Source: Sabulicella rubraurantiaca
GTDB taxonomy: Bacteria > Pseudomonadota > Alphaproteobacteria > Acetobacterales > Acetobacteraceae
Length of the DNA: 64,000 nucleotides
Direction: 5' to 3'
Assembly: GCF_017355885.1 (NCBI RefSeq)
Contig: NZ_JAFEUU010000008.1
Coordinates: 158,234-222,233 of the forward strand
Both the position numbers and the translations under genes were made by a program. Positions 41,806 to 50,789 of this stretch are shown here, one piece after another (within the stretch, counting starts at the first letter, position 1; each line of letters begins with the position of its first letter). The notes beneath the pieces were generated by a model. That model was not told the origin of the DNA. It ran no database searches and worked only from the letters and a program-made list of their open reading frames with translations.

Positions 41806-42915
41806 ATGAGTGACGAGGGGCGGGCGCCCGGCGCGGTCGCGCCGGTGGGTCAGCCGAGGTCGAGCTATCGCCGCTGGGGCGGACGGGAGCGCGAGTTCGT
41901 CGAAGTGCCGCTGCCGCCCATGCGCCTCGTAGTGCCAAAGGGATTGTCGCCCGAAGGGGAGCGCGCGCTGCAAGCGGCCCTCGCCCGCCTTGCCACGTCG
42001 AAGGCCGACAACACGCTGCGCGCCTACCGCACCGACTGGTCGGTATGGTGCCACGCCGCGCCGATCCTCGGGGTGTCGCCGCTGCCGGCCGACCCGGCCG
42101 GACTGGCTGCCTTTGTGTCCTGGCTGCGCGACCAGCGGAATGCGGAACCCGCCACGATCCGGCGCCGCCTCGCCGGCATCGCCTGGGTGCATCGCCTGGC
42201 CGGCCACCCGCTGGACGTCCGTCATCCCTTGGTCGCGGGCGCCGTGCGCGGCATTGCCGAGGAAGCCCGACCTCAGCGCCAGGCCTCGGCGCTCCTGCTC
42301 GCCGACATCCAGAAGATGCTGAAGAAGGCCGGGGGCGGCATCGCGGGCCTGCGCAACCGGGCGATCATCCTGCTCGGTTGGGCCGGCGCGCTCCGGCGCT
42401 CGGAGATCGTCTCGCTGCGCGCCGACCTTCCGCGGCGCAGCGATGAGTCTTGGAACCACATCGAGCTGCGCGGGGAGGGGCTGGTGGTGCGCCTCATCCG
42501 GTCCAAGGGCGAGCGCGAGCGCCCGACCGAGATCGGCATCCCGCGAGGGAAGGGGCGAGATACCTGTCCGGTGCGCGCGGTCGAGGAATGGATGCGCGCG
42601 GCCGACATCCGCTACGGGCCGTTGTTCGTCCCGGTCTCGGCCAAGGGCATCCCCGAGCCCCGCGCGCTGTCGGGCGAGGCGGTGCGCAAGATGATCAAGC
42701 ATGTCGCGGGCGAGGCTGGGATCGAGAGCACGTCGCTGGAGCCAATCTCGGCGCACAGCCTGCGCGCGGGCTTCATCACCGAGGCGTACAAGCAGGGCAT
42801 CGATGACGAGAGCATCATGGGCCACTCGCGGCACAAGGATGTGAGCACCATGCGCCGCTACGTGCGCCGCGCGAAGATCGTCTCAGGCTCGGTCGCCGGC
42901 AAGCTCGGGCTTTGA
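41806..42915 (+). CDS. Tyrosine recombinase/integrase
   Basis: 369 aa. N-terminal SAM-like core-binding domain (about 45-150: LSPEGERALQAALARLATSKADNTLRAYRTDWSVW). The catalytic domain has Arg197-198 in GALRRSEI, Lys234 in IRSKGER, H-x2-R at His317/Arg320 (SAHSLRAGF), His340 in GHSRHKD and the nucleophile Tyr352 in MRRYVRR. Intact. Could be an integrase of a mobile element or a plasmid resolution recombinase; no att repeat identified. Confidence 0.9.
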   Translation: MSDEGRAPGAVAPVGQPRSSYRRWGGREREFVEVPLPPMRLVVPKGLSPEGERALQAALARLATSKADNTLRAYRTDWSVWCHAAPILGVSPLPADPAGLAAFVSWLRDQRNAEPATIRRRLAGIAWVHRLAGHPLDVRHPLVAGAVRGIAEEARPQRQASALLLADIQKMLKKAGGGIAGLRNRAIILLGWAGALRRSEIVSLRADLPRRSDESWNHIELRGEGLVVRLIRSKGERERPTEIGIPRGKGRDTCPVRAVEEWMRAADIRYGPLFVPVSAKGIPEPRALSGEAVRKMIKHVAGEAGIESTSLEPISAHSLRAGFITEAYKQGIDDESIMGHSRHKDVSTMRRYVRRAKIVSGSVAGKLGL

Positions 42916-42940
42916 GCCGGGCAGGGGAGGGGAGCCCGCC

Positions 42941-43606
42941 TTGAGGTGCCCGCACCCAGATTGGGTCTACAACCGCCTGAGCGTCTCAGGGCCAGAGGAG
43001 CGCGTGCGCGCCTTTCGCTTTGCCGCCCAGGGCTGCGGGGCCGTCCCATGGGTGCTCGACTACGACCAGATCGAGCAGGAGTTGGTGGCGCTGCTGCTGC
43101 AGCAGCCACCGGAGCGCCGCTCAGTAGGTCTCGAGGGCGCAAAGATGCTGGCCCGCGAGGTGCGCGACTGGATCCGCAATGGGACAGACCTCGTGCATTC
43201 CGCCGTGGGGGTGAGGACCGACTGCCCCTTCGATCTGCACAGCCTCGTGCCGGTGCCCTGGGAGATCCTGCGGCTTGGTCCGGATGATCCGAAATCCGTC
43301 GAATGGATGTATGCCAACTGGGGTACCACCTGGACGCCCCGTCGCGTCGAGGAGGTGCCGATCGCGCGAGATGAGAAGCGGGCCCTTCCCCCTGGCACAT
43401 CCCTGGCCCGGTATCGCTTCTGGTCGGCCGACTGGTCGCCTTGGCAGGCTCTGGTGCAATTGAAGAAAGAATGGCCTGCGCTCCGCTTCCAGCTGTCGTT
43501 CCAGGTGGAATGGCCGGAGCTGCGGCAGAAAGGTGCGACAACTGAGAGAAAGCCCCCCGGGCGATTGGCATCTGCATCGTCAGCGAGCCGATCGAGAGCG
43601 GCTTGA
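42941..43606 (+). CDS. Api92-like/YubB ferredoxin-fold protein
   Basis: 221 aa from a TTG with GGGGAGGGGA upstream; 25 bases after the integrase. It begins with the conserved N-terminus of this plasmid-borne family (PDWVYNRLSVSGPEERV, fold-start WVYNxLxVxG), and the second half has YANWGTTW and the DWSPW/WPALRFQLSFQVE elements. Such proteins occur on plasmids and integrative elements; function unknown. The last 25 residues are basic and Ser-rich and may be non-family sequence. Confidence 0.6.
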   Translation: MRCPHPDWVYNRLSVSGPEERVRAFRFAAQGCGAVPWVLDYDQIEQELVALLLQQPPERRSVGLEGAKMLAREVRDWIRNGTDLVHSAVGVRTDCPFDLHSLVPVPWEILRLGPDDPKSVEWMYANWGTTWTPRRVEEVPIARDEKRALPPGTSLARYRFWSADWSPWQALVQLKKEWPALRFQLSFQVEWPELRQKGATTERKPPGRLASASSASRSRAA

Positions 43607-43891
43607 GATTTCGATGAACGTTGCGTCTGCGTTTTTCCCGGCCCTAGCATGATTTGTCATGGAAACCCGTGACGGGCGCCCCGTGTGGCTCCTCCAGAGC
43701 GAAGCGACTTCGACCGATAAGGGCGCCATGGGTATGCGCATGCTCGTGCTCATCGCGACGTGGGATGCGCTAAATGCGCCTCGGGCTGTGCTTCATGTCG
43801 TGCAAGGTTCCCCGCAACCCAGTCCTTCCGCCCGACTTGGTAGCTAAGGGACCTGAGCCAGGCGTCCCACGGAGAGAAGGGATAGGAACGG

Positions 43892-44362
43892 ATGGATCGC
43901 TTTCTTCTCGACCACGTGTTCCAGCCCTTCGCAGACCGCACCCGAGGGCCCGAACTTTCGATCACGATCTTCGGGGTCAGCTGCCTCGTGGGGATCTTCG
44001 CCCTGGCGTTTCGGTGGCACGATCCCGCGCCGTGGGATTTCATGGATTTCATCGCATCCGCCGCTCAACCCACATGCGGCGCCTTTGTCGCCGTGTTCCT
44101 GCAGAGCATCCTCCGCCGCCTCAAGGAAGGCCAGGCGAACCCCATGCGGGCGATGCTCGCCGTCCCGCGCATCGCGCTGGGGATCACGGTTCTGATCTCG
44201 CTGGCCGCGCTCGTGGTGGCGGGCTTCGCCGTCTCTCCCCTGCGGGCAGCGAATTTCGCGTGGAGCGTGCTCTACGTGTCGGGTTTCTATCTCGCCTCGT
44301 GCCGGATCAATCCGCCGAGCCAGCGCGAATCCCGAGGCCATCTGGCGCATCAAGGGATTTGA
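43892..44362 (+). CDS. Small integral membrane protein
   Basis: 156 aa with AGGGATAGGAACGG before the ATG. Four hydrophobic segments at about residues 22-42, 50-68, 90-112 and 118-138, with a short cytoplasmic loop rich in Arg and Lys (LRRLKEGQ). No family recognised. Stands alone between the Api92-like gene and cysK. Inner-membrane location is inferred. Confidence 0.6.
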   Translation: MDRFLLDHVFQPFADRTRGPELSITIFGVSCLVGIFALAFRWHDPAPWDFMDFIASAAQPTCGAFVAVFLQSILRRLKEGQANPMRAMLAVPRIALGITVLISLAALVVAGFAVSPLRAANFAWSVLYVSGFYLASCRINPPSQRESRGHLAHQGI

Positions 44363-44609
44363 AGTGCGCCTCCCGAGGACAGCGGGACGCCGTAAACTCA
44401 AGAAGACCAGCAGCGCCTGGTCCTAGTTGGGCATGATCAGCTCGGGCTTACGGATGCCGAGGCGCGCGCCAGGGACGACCAGCGGGCAGGCCGAATCCCG
44501 CCGCCATGGCACCGAACTGTGTGATAGGATGGCGGACCGGGCCGGCGCGTCACAGCGCGGGGACTGATGACGCCATCTTCGTCCAGTCCGAGGCAGGGGG
44601 GAGTATCAG

Positions 44610-45524
44610 ATGAAGGCCAACAGCGTGCTCGACACCATCGGCAACACGCCTCACATTCGCGTCAGCCGTCTGTTCCCTGACGCCGAGGTCTGGATCAAGT
44701 CGGAGCGTGCCAACCCCGGCGGCTCGATCAAGGACCGCATCGCGCTGGCCATGGTGGAGGCCGCCGAGGCTGATGGCCGGCTAGGGCCCGGCGGCACCAT
44801 CATCGAGCCCACCTCGGGCAACACCGGCATCGGCCTTGGCATGGTGGCCGCGGTGAAGGGTTACCGGCTCATTTTGGTGATGCCGGAGTCCATGTCGGTT
44901 GAACGCCGGCGGCTCATGCGGGCCTATGGCGCTGACTTCGAGCTTACCCCCCGCGAACGCGGCATGGCGGGTGCGATCGAGCGCGCGCGGGAGATGGCTG
45001 CACAGACCCCGGGCTCCTGGATCCCCCAGCAATTCGACAATCCGGCGAACATCGAGGTGCATGCCCGCACGACCGCACAGGAGATCCTCGCCGACTTCCC
45101 GGACGGCTTGGACGCCATCATCACCGGGGTGGGGACAGGTGGGCACATTACGGCCTGCGGCGAGGTGCTGAAGCCGCGCTGGCCGACGCTGCGGGTCTTT
45201 GCGGTGGAACCGGCGGCCTCACCGGTAATTTCGGGTGGCCCTGCCGCGCCGCACCCGATCCAGGGCATCGGCGCTGGCTTCGTGCCAGCGAACCTGCACC
45301 GTGATGTGCTGGACGGTGTCATACAGGTGGAGGCGGAGGAGGCACGCGAATTCGCTCGCCGCTCCGCACGGCAGGAAGGACTATTGGTTGGGATTTCCTC
45401 GGGCGCCACGCTGGCAGCGATCGCGAAGAAGCTGCCGGAGTTGCCGATGGGTGCCAGGGTGCTGGGCTGCAACTACGACACGGGCGAGCGCTACCTGTCC
45501 GTGCCCGACTTCCTGCCAGATTGA
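44610..45524 (+). CDS. cysK: Cysteine synthase (O-acetylserine sulfhydrylase)
   Basis: 304 aa, typical length. PLP Lys41 in GGSIKDR, the TSGNTG loop at 68-73, GTGGH near 175 and SSGAT near 265 are all present. It converts O-acetylserine and sulfide to cysteine in the cytoplasm. The lack of the CBS domain and the overall length favour CysK or CysM. Followed immediately by a truncated transposase; the isolated position on an accessory replicon suggests an additional copy. Confidence 0.88.
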   Translation: MKANSVLDTIGNTPHIRVSRLFPDAEVWIKSERANPGGSIKDRIALAMVEAAEADGRLGPGGTIIEPTSGNTGIGLGMVAAVKGYRLILVMPESMSVERRRLMRAYGADFELTPRERGMAGAIERAREMAAQTPGSWIPQQFDNPANIEVHARTTAQEILADFPDGLDAIITGVGTGGHITACGEVLKPRWPTLRVFAVEPAASPVISGGPAAPHPIQGIGAGFVPANLHRDVLDGVIQVEAEEAREFARRSARQEGLLVGISSGATLAAIAKKLPELPMGARVLGCNYDTGERYLSVPDFLPD

Positions 45525-45529
45525 GGCGA

Positions 45530-46088
45530 CGACTGGCGAGACGAAGCCAGCACAGTTTGGTAGCCGCGCTCCGCAGGCAAGGCACCGTTCATCTGCTCCG
45601 CCCAGTACGGCGCGGGAAGTACGCCCTCGTCGCCATCCTGAAGGGTCGCCGGCCCAGGGAACAGGGGCCAGCAGCATGAGGCTGATCCAGGGCAGGCCGG
45701 ACGCTTTCACGAAGTGCCCATGGCTGGAGCGAACCGGGTCCCGATAGATCCCCATCGCTGCAATCCGTCGGCCGCGGCGGCGCTCTATGGTGTCGTCGAT
45801 GCCCAGCACCACCGGCCCGTCCGATGCGAAGGTGACGATCAGGTGCGCCAGAAGAAGACGCGACGCCGCCCGCGGGCTCCAGGCGGCGCGGTTGAGCACT
45901 CGATGATAGTTCCCGAAGCGGCGCTCGGCTGCGAGCCCGCTGATCTGCAGCAGGCTGGTCACCGTACGTTTGCCGGGCGCCAGGATCGCCCCGACCAGCA
46001 ACGTTTCGGCATGGCGCCAACTTCTCTGGAAAAACAGGGGCGCAAAGCTCAGGATCACCGCGGCGAAGCGGGACGGCAGGCGGAGCAT
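45530..46088 (-). pseudogene. DDE transposase N-terminal remnant
   Basis: From the ATG at 46088 the frame reads MLRLPSRFAAVILSFAPLFFQRSWRHAETLLVGAILAPGKRTV, VVLGIDDTIERRRGRRIAAMGIYRDPVRSSHGHFVKASG and LPWISLMLLAPVPWAG. This matches the N-terminal half of an IS4/IS701-like transposase (first Asp in GIDDT). After this the frame runs on without family similarity. The C-terminal catalytic half is missing, cut off next to the 3-prime end of cysK. Confidence 0.65.
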
Positions 46089-46309
46089 GGCAGCGTCTCT
46101 TGGCGGGACGCACCACCTTACCCTCAGCCCGCTTCGCCGCCTCAACCCACCTCAAATGGCCAAAGTCGAGCTAAGACGATGAATGCCCAGCGCAACTGTG
46201 TGTGGGGCCGCCTCGGCTGCCGGGACCATATCCGCACTTCGGCAAGCCTTGGCACGCCTGTGCGAATAGGACCCTAAGCTTATCGTCGGAGGCAGCAAAA
46301 TTTGGCGCG

Positions 46310-46328
46310 ATTGCAACTCATTTGCAAT
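46310..46328. promoter_or_regulatory. Fur-like box upstream of fhuC
   Basis: ATTGCAACTCATTTGCAAT, imperfect palindrome. It matches the box at 50723-50741 (AATGCGAGTCGTTTGCATT) at 14 of 19 positions. 17 bases separate it from the chosen fhuC start. The form TGCAA-N-TTGCA is like Fur/Mur boxes of alphaproteobacteria. Iron-responsive repression is inferred. Confidence 0.6.
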
Positions 46329-46345
46329 TGAGCTACGTGCGCCAG

Positions 46346-47146
46346 ATGCCAGTTTGGCAAGGAGCGGTGCCCACAGATGGCTGGGATCTCGTCGGGGCAA
46401 GCGTCGCGCTTGCTGGCCGCACCCTTCTTCACCCGCTGACCCTACACCTGGGATCTGGCCAAGTGCTTGGTCTCATTGGCCCGAATGGTTCGGGCAAAAG
46501 CACCCTCTTGCGCCTCCTCGGACGCCAGATCGCCCCCACGAGCGGCGCTGTCCGCTTCGGCGCACGACCCATTGGCGCTTGGCGCGCGCGGGACTTTGCG
46601 CGACAGGTCGCCTATCTGCCTCAGGCACTGCCCTCCTCGGACGGCATGACCGTGCGCGAGCTGGTCACGCTGGGGCGTTATCCCTGGCACGGCACCTTTG
46701 GCCGCCACGGGGCACAGGATCGTCTGGCCGTAGAGTCGGCCATCGCCCGCGCCGGGCTGGCCGAATACGCGACGCGTCCAGCCGATGCGCTCTCGGGCGG
46801 CGAACGCCAGCGCGCTTGGCTTGCCATGACCCTGGCGCAGGAAGCGCGCTTTCTCCTTCTCGACGAGCCGACTTCGGCGCTTGACCTCGCACATCAGGCG
46901 GAGGTGTTGGGGCTGGTCACTCGCTTGGCGCGTGAGGACGGGCTCGGCGTCGTTGTGGTGCTGCACGACGTGAACATGGCGGCGCGGCACTGCGATGCGA
47001 TCCTTGCGCTCGATGCCGGGCGTGTTGTGCTGCGCGGAACGCCCGCCGACCTCATGCAGCCCGCCGTCCTGGAGCGGCTCTATGGCGTCCCGATGGGGGT
47101 GGTGCCGCACCCGGGGACCGGCGCGCCAATCAGCTACTTGCGATGA
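46346..47146 (+). CDS. fhuC: Iron-siderophore ABC transporter ATPase
   Basis: 266 aa from the ATG at 46346, next to the regulatory box. Walker A GPNGSGKST near residue 45, Q-loop VAYLPQ, signature ALSGGERQR, Walker B FLLLDEPTSALD and H-loop VVLHDVN are all intact; length fits FecE/FhuC. It couples ATP hydrolysis to ferric-siderophore import through the FhuB permease. Overlaps fhuD by 4 bases. First gene of the operon. Confidence 0.9.
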   Translation: MPVWQGAVPTDGWDLVGASVALAGRTLLHPLTLHLGSGQVLGLIGPNGSGKSTLLRLLGRQIAPTSGAVRFGARPIGAWRARDFARQVAYLPQALPSSDGMTVRELVTLGRYPWHGTFGRHGAQDRLAVESAIARAGLAEYATRPADALSGGERQRAWLAMTLAQEARFLLLDEPTSALDLAHQAEVLGLVTRLAREDGLGVVVVLHDVNMAARHCDAILALDAGRVVLRGTPADLMQPAVLERLYGVPMGVVPHPGTGAPISYLR

Positions 47147-47994
47147 AGCTTGGCATCGCCCGCCGTGCAGCGGTGCTCGGCACCCTGGCCCTCGGCGCCC
47201 GTCCGGCGGAAGCGGGAACGCCACGCGTTGCAGTGACGGACTGGGGACTGACGGAAACGGTCCTTGCGCTTGGCACCACACCGGTCGCGGCAGCCGAACT
47301 TCAGGGCTACGCGGAATGGGTGCGTGAACCTGAGATGCCACCGGGGGTCGCGGATCTGGGCCTGCGCAGCGAGCCGAACCTCGAGCTTCTGCACCGCACG
47401 TCGCCGGAACTCGTCCTCGCCACGCCGCAATTCGCTCCCTTCCTGCCGCGCCTGGAGCGCGTGGCACCTGTCGCGACCTTCGCGACCTATACGCCCGACG
47501 GCAACCCGCTTGCGCGGTCTTATGACATCATCCGCGAGATCGGCCGCTTGCTCGGTCGCGAGGCCGCAGCCCGCACGCTGCTCGACCGCGCCGGTGCGGC
47601 CTGGACGGAGAGGGCAGGGCAGCTTTCCCCCCTCGGTGCGCGACCGCTGCTCGTGGCGAGCTTCGTGGATGCGCGTCACCTGCGCGCCTATGGCGGCAAC
47701 AGCCTGTTCGGCGCGACTCTGTCACGGCTCGGTGTCAGCAACGCCTGGACGGCACCCACCAATTTCTGGGGCTTCGCCACCATTCCCATCGAGCGTCTGG
47801 CCGCTGTTCCGGACGCGTCCTTCCGGATCATTCAGCCCCTGCCGCCCGCCGCGCGCACCAGCCTTCAGCACAATCGGCTTTGGCAGTCCTTGCCCGCTGT
47901 CCGTGCCGGGCGTGTCATCATGATGCCCCCGTGCTGGGCCTTCGGCGGTCTGCCGAGCGCCATGCGGTTCGCACGATTGCTGTCCCATGGGTGA
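47143..47994 (+). CDS. fhuD: Periplasmic iron-siderophore binding protein
   Basis: 283 aa. Short N-terminal signal (RRAAVLGTLALGARPAEA) and a class III periplasmic binding fold: AVTDWGLTETVLALG, then GLRSEPNLELLHRTSPELVLA, and a helical connector between lobes. Most like FhuD (hydroxamate binding), though ligand specificity is inferred from the gene order with fhuB and fhuF. Overlaps fhuC by 4 and fhuB by 8 bases. Confidence 0.85.
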   Translation: MKLGIARRAAVLGTLALGARPAEAGTPRVAVTDWGLTETVLALGTTPVAAAELQGYAEWVREPEMPPGVADLGLRSEPNLELLHRTSPELVLATPQFAPFLPRLERVAPVATFATYTPDGNPLARSYDIIREIGRLLGREAAARTLLDRAGAAWTERAGQLSPLGARPLLVASFVDARHLRAYGGNSLFGATLSRLGVSNAWTAPTNFWGFATIPIERLAAVPDASFRIIQPLPPAARTSLQHNRLWQSLPAVRAGRVIMMPPCWAFGGLPSAMRFARLLSHG

Positions 47995-49996
47995 GGCGGT
48001 GGCGCTCAACCCTTCTGCACTGCGGCTCAGCCGGCCCGCGCTCCTGCTCGGGGCGCTCCTGCTGCCGGCGGCCCTACTCTGCGCCTCCAGGCTCGCCGAG
48101 ACGCTTCCGGTCGCGCTGTGGTGGGCAGCCCTGCTGGAACAGGAAGGAGAGGGGATGGCAGGGGCGGTGTTCCGCCACGCCCTCCTGCCGCGCGCGGCCA
48201 TGGCCCTTCTTTGCGGCGCGGCCCTCGCCCTTTCAGGCGCGATCCTCCAGCAGGTGCTGCGCAACCCCATCGCATCGCCTCTCACCCTTGGCATCTCCTC
48301 GGGCGCTCAGCTCGCCCTGGGTGCGGCAATGCTCTGGGCGCCCTCCCTGATCGCCCTCTCTCGCGAGGCGGTGGCTTTGGCCGGTGGGGCGATAGCGCTG
48401 CTTCTGGTTGCCGCGCTGTCCTGGCGGCGCGGCCTGGCGCCCGCTGCGGTCGTGCTGGCCGGGCTTGTGGTGAGCCTGACCGCCTCCGCACTTGCCTCCG
48501 CGCTCGTGCTGATGAATGGCGAGTACCTGACCTCCCTCCTGATCTGGGGCGCGGGATCGCTCGCGCAGGCGGGGTGGGACCCGGCCTTGGCGCTTCTGCC
48601 GCGCCTCGCCCTTGCGGGGGCGGCTGCGGCCTTGCTGCGCCGTCCTCTCGTGCTGCTCGGATTGGATGATGCAAGCGCCAAATCCCTGGGCCTCTCGCTC
48701 GGACTCAGCCGCGCCGTAGCACTGGGTGTCGCGGTGTGGCTCGCCGCCGCGGTGGTGGCCGAGGTCGGCGTGATCGGCTTTGTCGGCCTGGGCGCCCCAG
48801 CCTTGGCGCGTTTGACCGGCGTGCGGGGTATGGGCCGGATGATGGCCTGGTCGGCCGCATTCGGCGCCGCGCTGCTTTGGCTGGCCGACGGCTTCGTGCA
48901 GCTCGCCCAGGGTGTACGCGGCGACCTGTTGCCGACCGGCGCTGCGACGGCCGTGTTGGGCGCACCGATCCTGCTTTGGCTGATACCCCGTCTGGGCGCC
49001 GGCCGACCTGCGTCCAACCCTGCGATGGGCACCGCGCTCCTGCGGCCCTGGCTTCTGGTCGTCTTGCTGGCCGCGATCTCGCCGGCGCTGATCTGGCTCG
49101 GGCTCGCGCTGGGGCGCGGGATTCAGGGGTGGTGGCTCGCCGCGGGAGCCGAATGGATGGAGCTGTTGCCCTGGCGTGGCCCGCGGCTGGCGGCAGCCAT
49201 GGCGGCCGGCGCGATGCTCGCCGCATCGGGCACGCTTCTGCAGAGGATGACGGGCAATCCCATGGCAGGGCCGGAAGTGCTTGGCCTCGGTGCGGGTGCG
49301 GGCTTCGGGCTGACACTCCTGCTCATCCTCGTGCCGGCGCCGGGCAAGGTGGCGCAGCTCCTCGCCACGGGGGGCGGGGCGGCTCTTGCGCTGGCCGTGC
49401 TGCTGCTTGTCGCGCGTCGTGGAGGCCTGGCACCTGGGAGGCTGGTGCTCGCTGGCGTCTCGCTTGCCGCCTTCTTCCACGCGCTGGTGGCCGGCTTCCA
49501 GGCAACTGGAGATCCCCGGGCCGTGCCGCTGCTCGGATGGATCACCGGATCCACGTCGCGGCTTGGGCCCGACGACGCGCAGCTCGCATGCCTGCTCGCG
49601 GTCGTACTCCTGCCCCCGCTGTTTTTCGCAGGCCGCCTGCTCGCGTTGTTGCCACTCGGAGATGGGGTGGCATCGGGCCTTGGGCTCCGGCCTGGCGCCG
49701 CGAGGCTGGGGCTGGTGATCCCGGCGGCGCTGCTGGCAGGGGCAGCGACACTCATTGTCGGGCCGCTTAGCTTCGTCGGGCTGATGGCGCCGCACCTCGC
49801 CCGGATGCTCGGCTTGCGCGCGCCGCTGGCGCAACTCGCAGGCGCCATCCTGCTCGGGGCGCTGGTGATGGGGAGCGCGGATGTGCTCGGGCGTGGCCTC
49901 GCCTTTCCGTTCCAGCTTCCCGCCGGGCTGGTCGCAGCGCTGATTGGCGGTCCCTACCTGATGGTGCTGCTGGCCCGGCGGGATGGCGGGGCATGA
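47987..49996 (+). CDS. fhuB: Ferric-hydroxamate permease, fused double domain
   Basis: 669 aa, about twice the length of a single FecCD permease. The two halves are homologous: ALALSGAILQQVLRNPIASPLTLGISSGAQLALGA in the first and MLAASGTLLQRMTGNPMAGPEVLGLGAGAGFG in the second, each with about ten membrane spans and the conserved cytoplasmic G-loop. FhuB of Enterobacteria has the same fusion. Inner membrane. Starts inside fhuD and overlaps fhuF by 4 bases. Confidence 0.9.
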   Translation: MGEAVALNPSALRLSRPALLLGALLLPAALLCASRLAETLPVALWWAALLEQEGEGMAGAVFRHALLPRAAMALLCGAALALSGAILQQVLRNPIASPLTLGISSGAQLALGAAMLWAPSLIALSREAVALAGGAIALLLVAALSWRRGLAPAAVVLAGLVVSLTASALASALVLMNGEYLTSLLIWGAGSLAQAGWDPALALLPRLALAGAAAALLRRPLVLLGLDDASAKSLGLSLGLSRAVALGVAVWLAAAVVAEVGVIGFVGLGAPALARLTGVRGMGRMMAWSAAFGAALLWLADGFVQLAQGVRGDLLPTGAATAVLGAPILLWLIPRLGAGRPASNPAMGTALLRPWLLVVLLAAISPALIWLGLALGRGIQGWWLAAGAEWMELLPWRGPRLAAAMAAGAMLAASGTLLQRMTGNPMAGPEVLGLGAGAGFGLTLLLILVPAPGKVAQLLATGGGAALALAVLLLVARRGGLAPGRLVLAGVSLAAFFHALVAGFQATGDPRAVPLLGWITGSTSRLGPDDAQLACLLAVVLLPPLFFAGRLLALLPLGDGVASGLGLRPGAARLGLVIPAALLAGAATLIVGPLSFVGLMAPHLARMLGLRAPLAQLAGAILLGALVMGSADVLGRGLAFPFQLPAGLVAALIGGPYLMVLLARRDGGA

Positions 49997-50721
49997 CCGG
50001 TTTCCCGCTGCTCCCGGGCGCGCATGCCGCGCTGGTCGAGAGCCTCGTCCCCATGCCCGCGCCGGGCGCCTTGCCGGCGAGCCTCTTCCTGGCACCAGGG
50101 GGAACAGCGAGGCTGCTGGCAGCAGCGCGACTGCACCGGCCGGGCGCGGACGAACGTGCCATGGCCTCGCTCTGGTCCCGCTGGTACTTCGCGAAGCTGA
50201 TCCCGCCCGTGCTGATGTGTGGCGTCCTTGCGCGCCGCAGCCTGCCCCTGTCGCCCGTGCATACAGCCGTCGTGCTGGGCGAGGACGGCCTACCGCGCGC
50301 AATCGCGTTGCCCCATTCCGGCGAGGTCCTGCCGGAGCCCGACCCGTTCGCGCGCTTCGCATCCCTCGTGCACGATCACGTGGCCGTGGTGGTGCGAGGC
50401 CTCGCCGCCCACGCGCGACTGGCGCCGCGCATCCTTTGGAACAACGCGGCCGTCTACGCGGACTGGGCGCTGCGCCACTTGGCGGAGGAGCAGCTTGTCG
50501 CGCCCGACATGGTCCGCGCTGCGCTCGTCCTTGTTGAGAACCAATCGTGGTCGGACGGCGACCCCAACCCAATCCATGCGCCGTTCACCGAGCGTGCCGG
50601 CGCCGATGGGCCCTGCCGCATCCGCCGCCAATGCTGCCTGCGCTACCGGCTAGCGGGGGAGGCGCCTTGCCGGACCTGCCCGCGAACTGGAGCACGCGCC
50701 ACCCTCACCAATCGCTATTGA
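49993..50721 (+). CDS. fhuF: Siderophore-iron reductase
   Basis: 242 aa. The C-terminus has the [2Fe-2S] pattern of FhuF: RRQCCLRYRLAGEAPCRTCP (C-C-x10-C-x2-C). The upstream WNNAAVY and DGDPNPIHAPF segments are typical too. It reduces ferric iron in the cytoplasm to release it from the hydroxamate siderophore. Last of the four overlapping genes; the receptor gene follows after its own regulatory box. Confidence 0.85.
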   Translation: MTGFPLLPGAHAALVESLVPMPAPGALPASLFLAPGGTARLLAAARLHRPGADERAMASLWSRWYFAKLIPPVLMCGVLARRSLPLSPVHTAVVLGEDGLPRAIALPHSGEVLPEPDPFARFASLVHDHVAVVVRGLAAHARLAPRILWNNAAVYADWALRHLAEEQLVAPDMVRAALVLVENQSWSDGDPNPIHAPFTERAGADGPCRIRRQCCLRYRLAGEAPCRTCPRTGARATLTNRY

Positions 50722-50722
50722 T

Positions 50723-50741
50723 AATGCGAGTCGTTTGCATT
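50723..50741. promoter_or_regulatory. Fur-like box upstream of the receptor
   Basis: AATGCGAGTCGTTTGCATT, palindromic arms AATGC/GCATT with a TCGTTT-type centre. See 46310-46328 for the paired copy. Confidence 0.6.
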
Positions 50742-50789
50742 AGGGCCGCGGATGGCTAATCCATGACTCCGAGGAAAGGATCATCCGAC

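Noticed and set aside
44363..44609. Possible gene or tRNA between the membrane protein and cysK
   Set aside because: No coherent frame and no cloverleaf could be traced.
48233..50572. 779-codon open frame on the minus strand opposite fhuB and fhuF
   Set aside because: Low-complexity Arg/Gln/Gly composition and no domain; it is the complement of well-supported membrane-protein genes with high GC.
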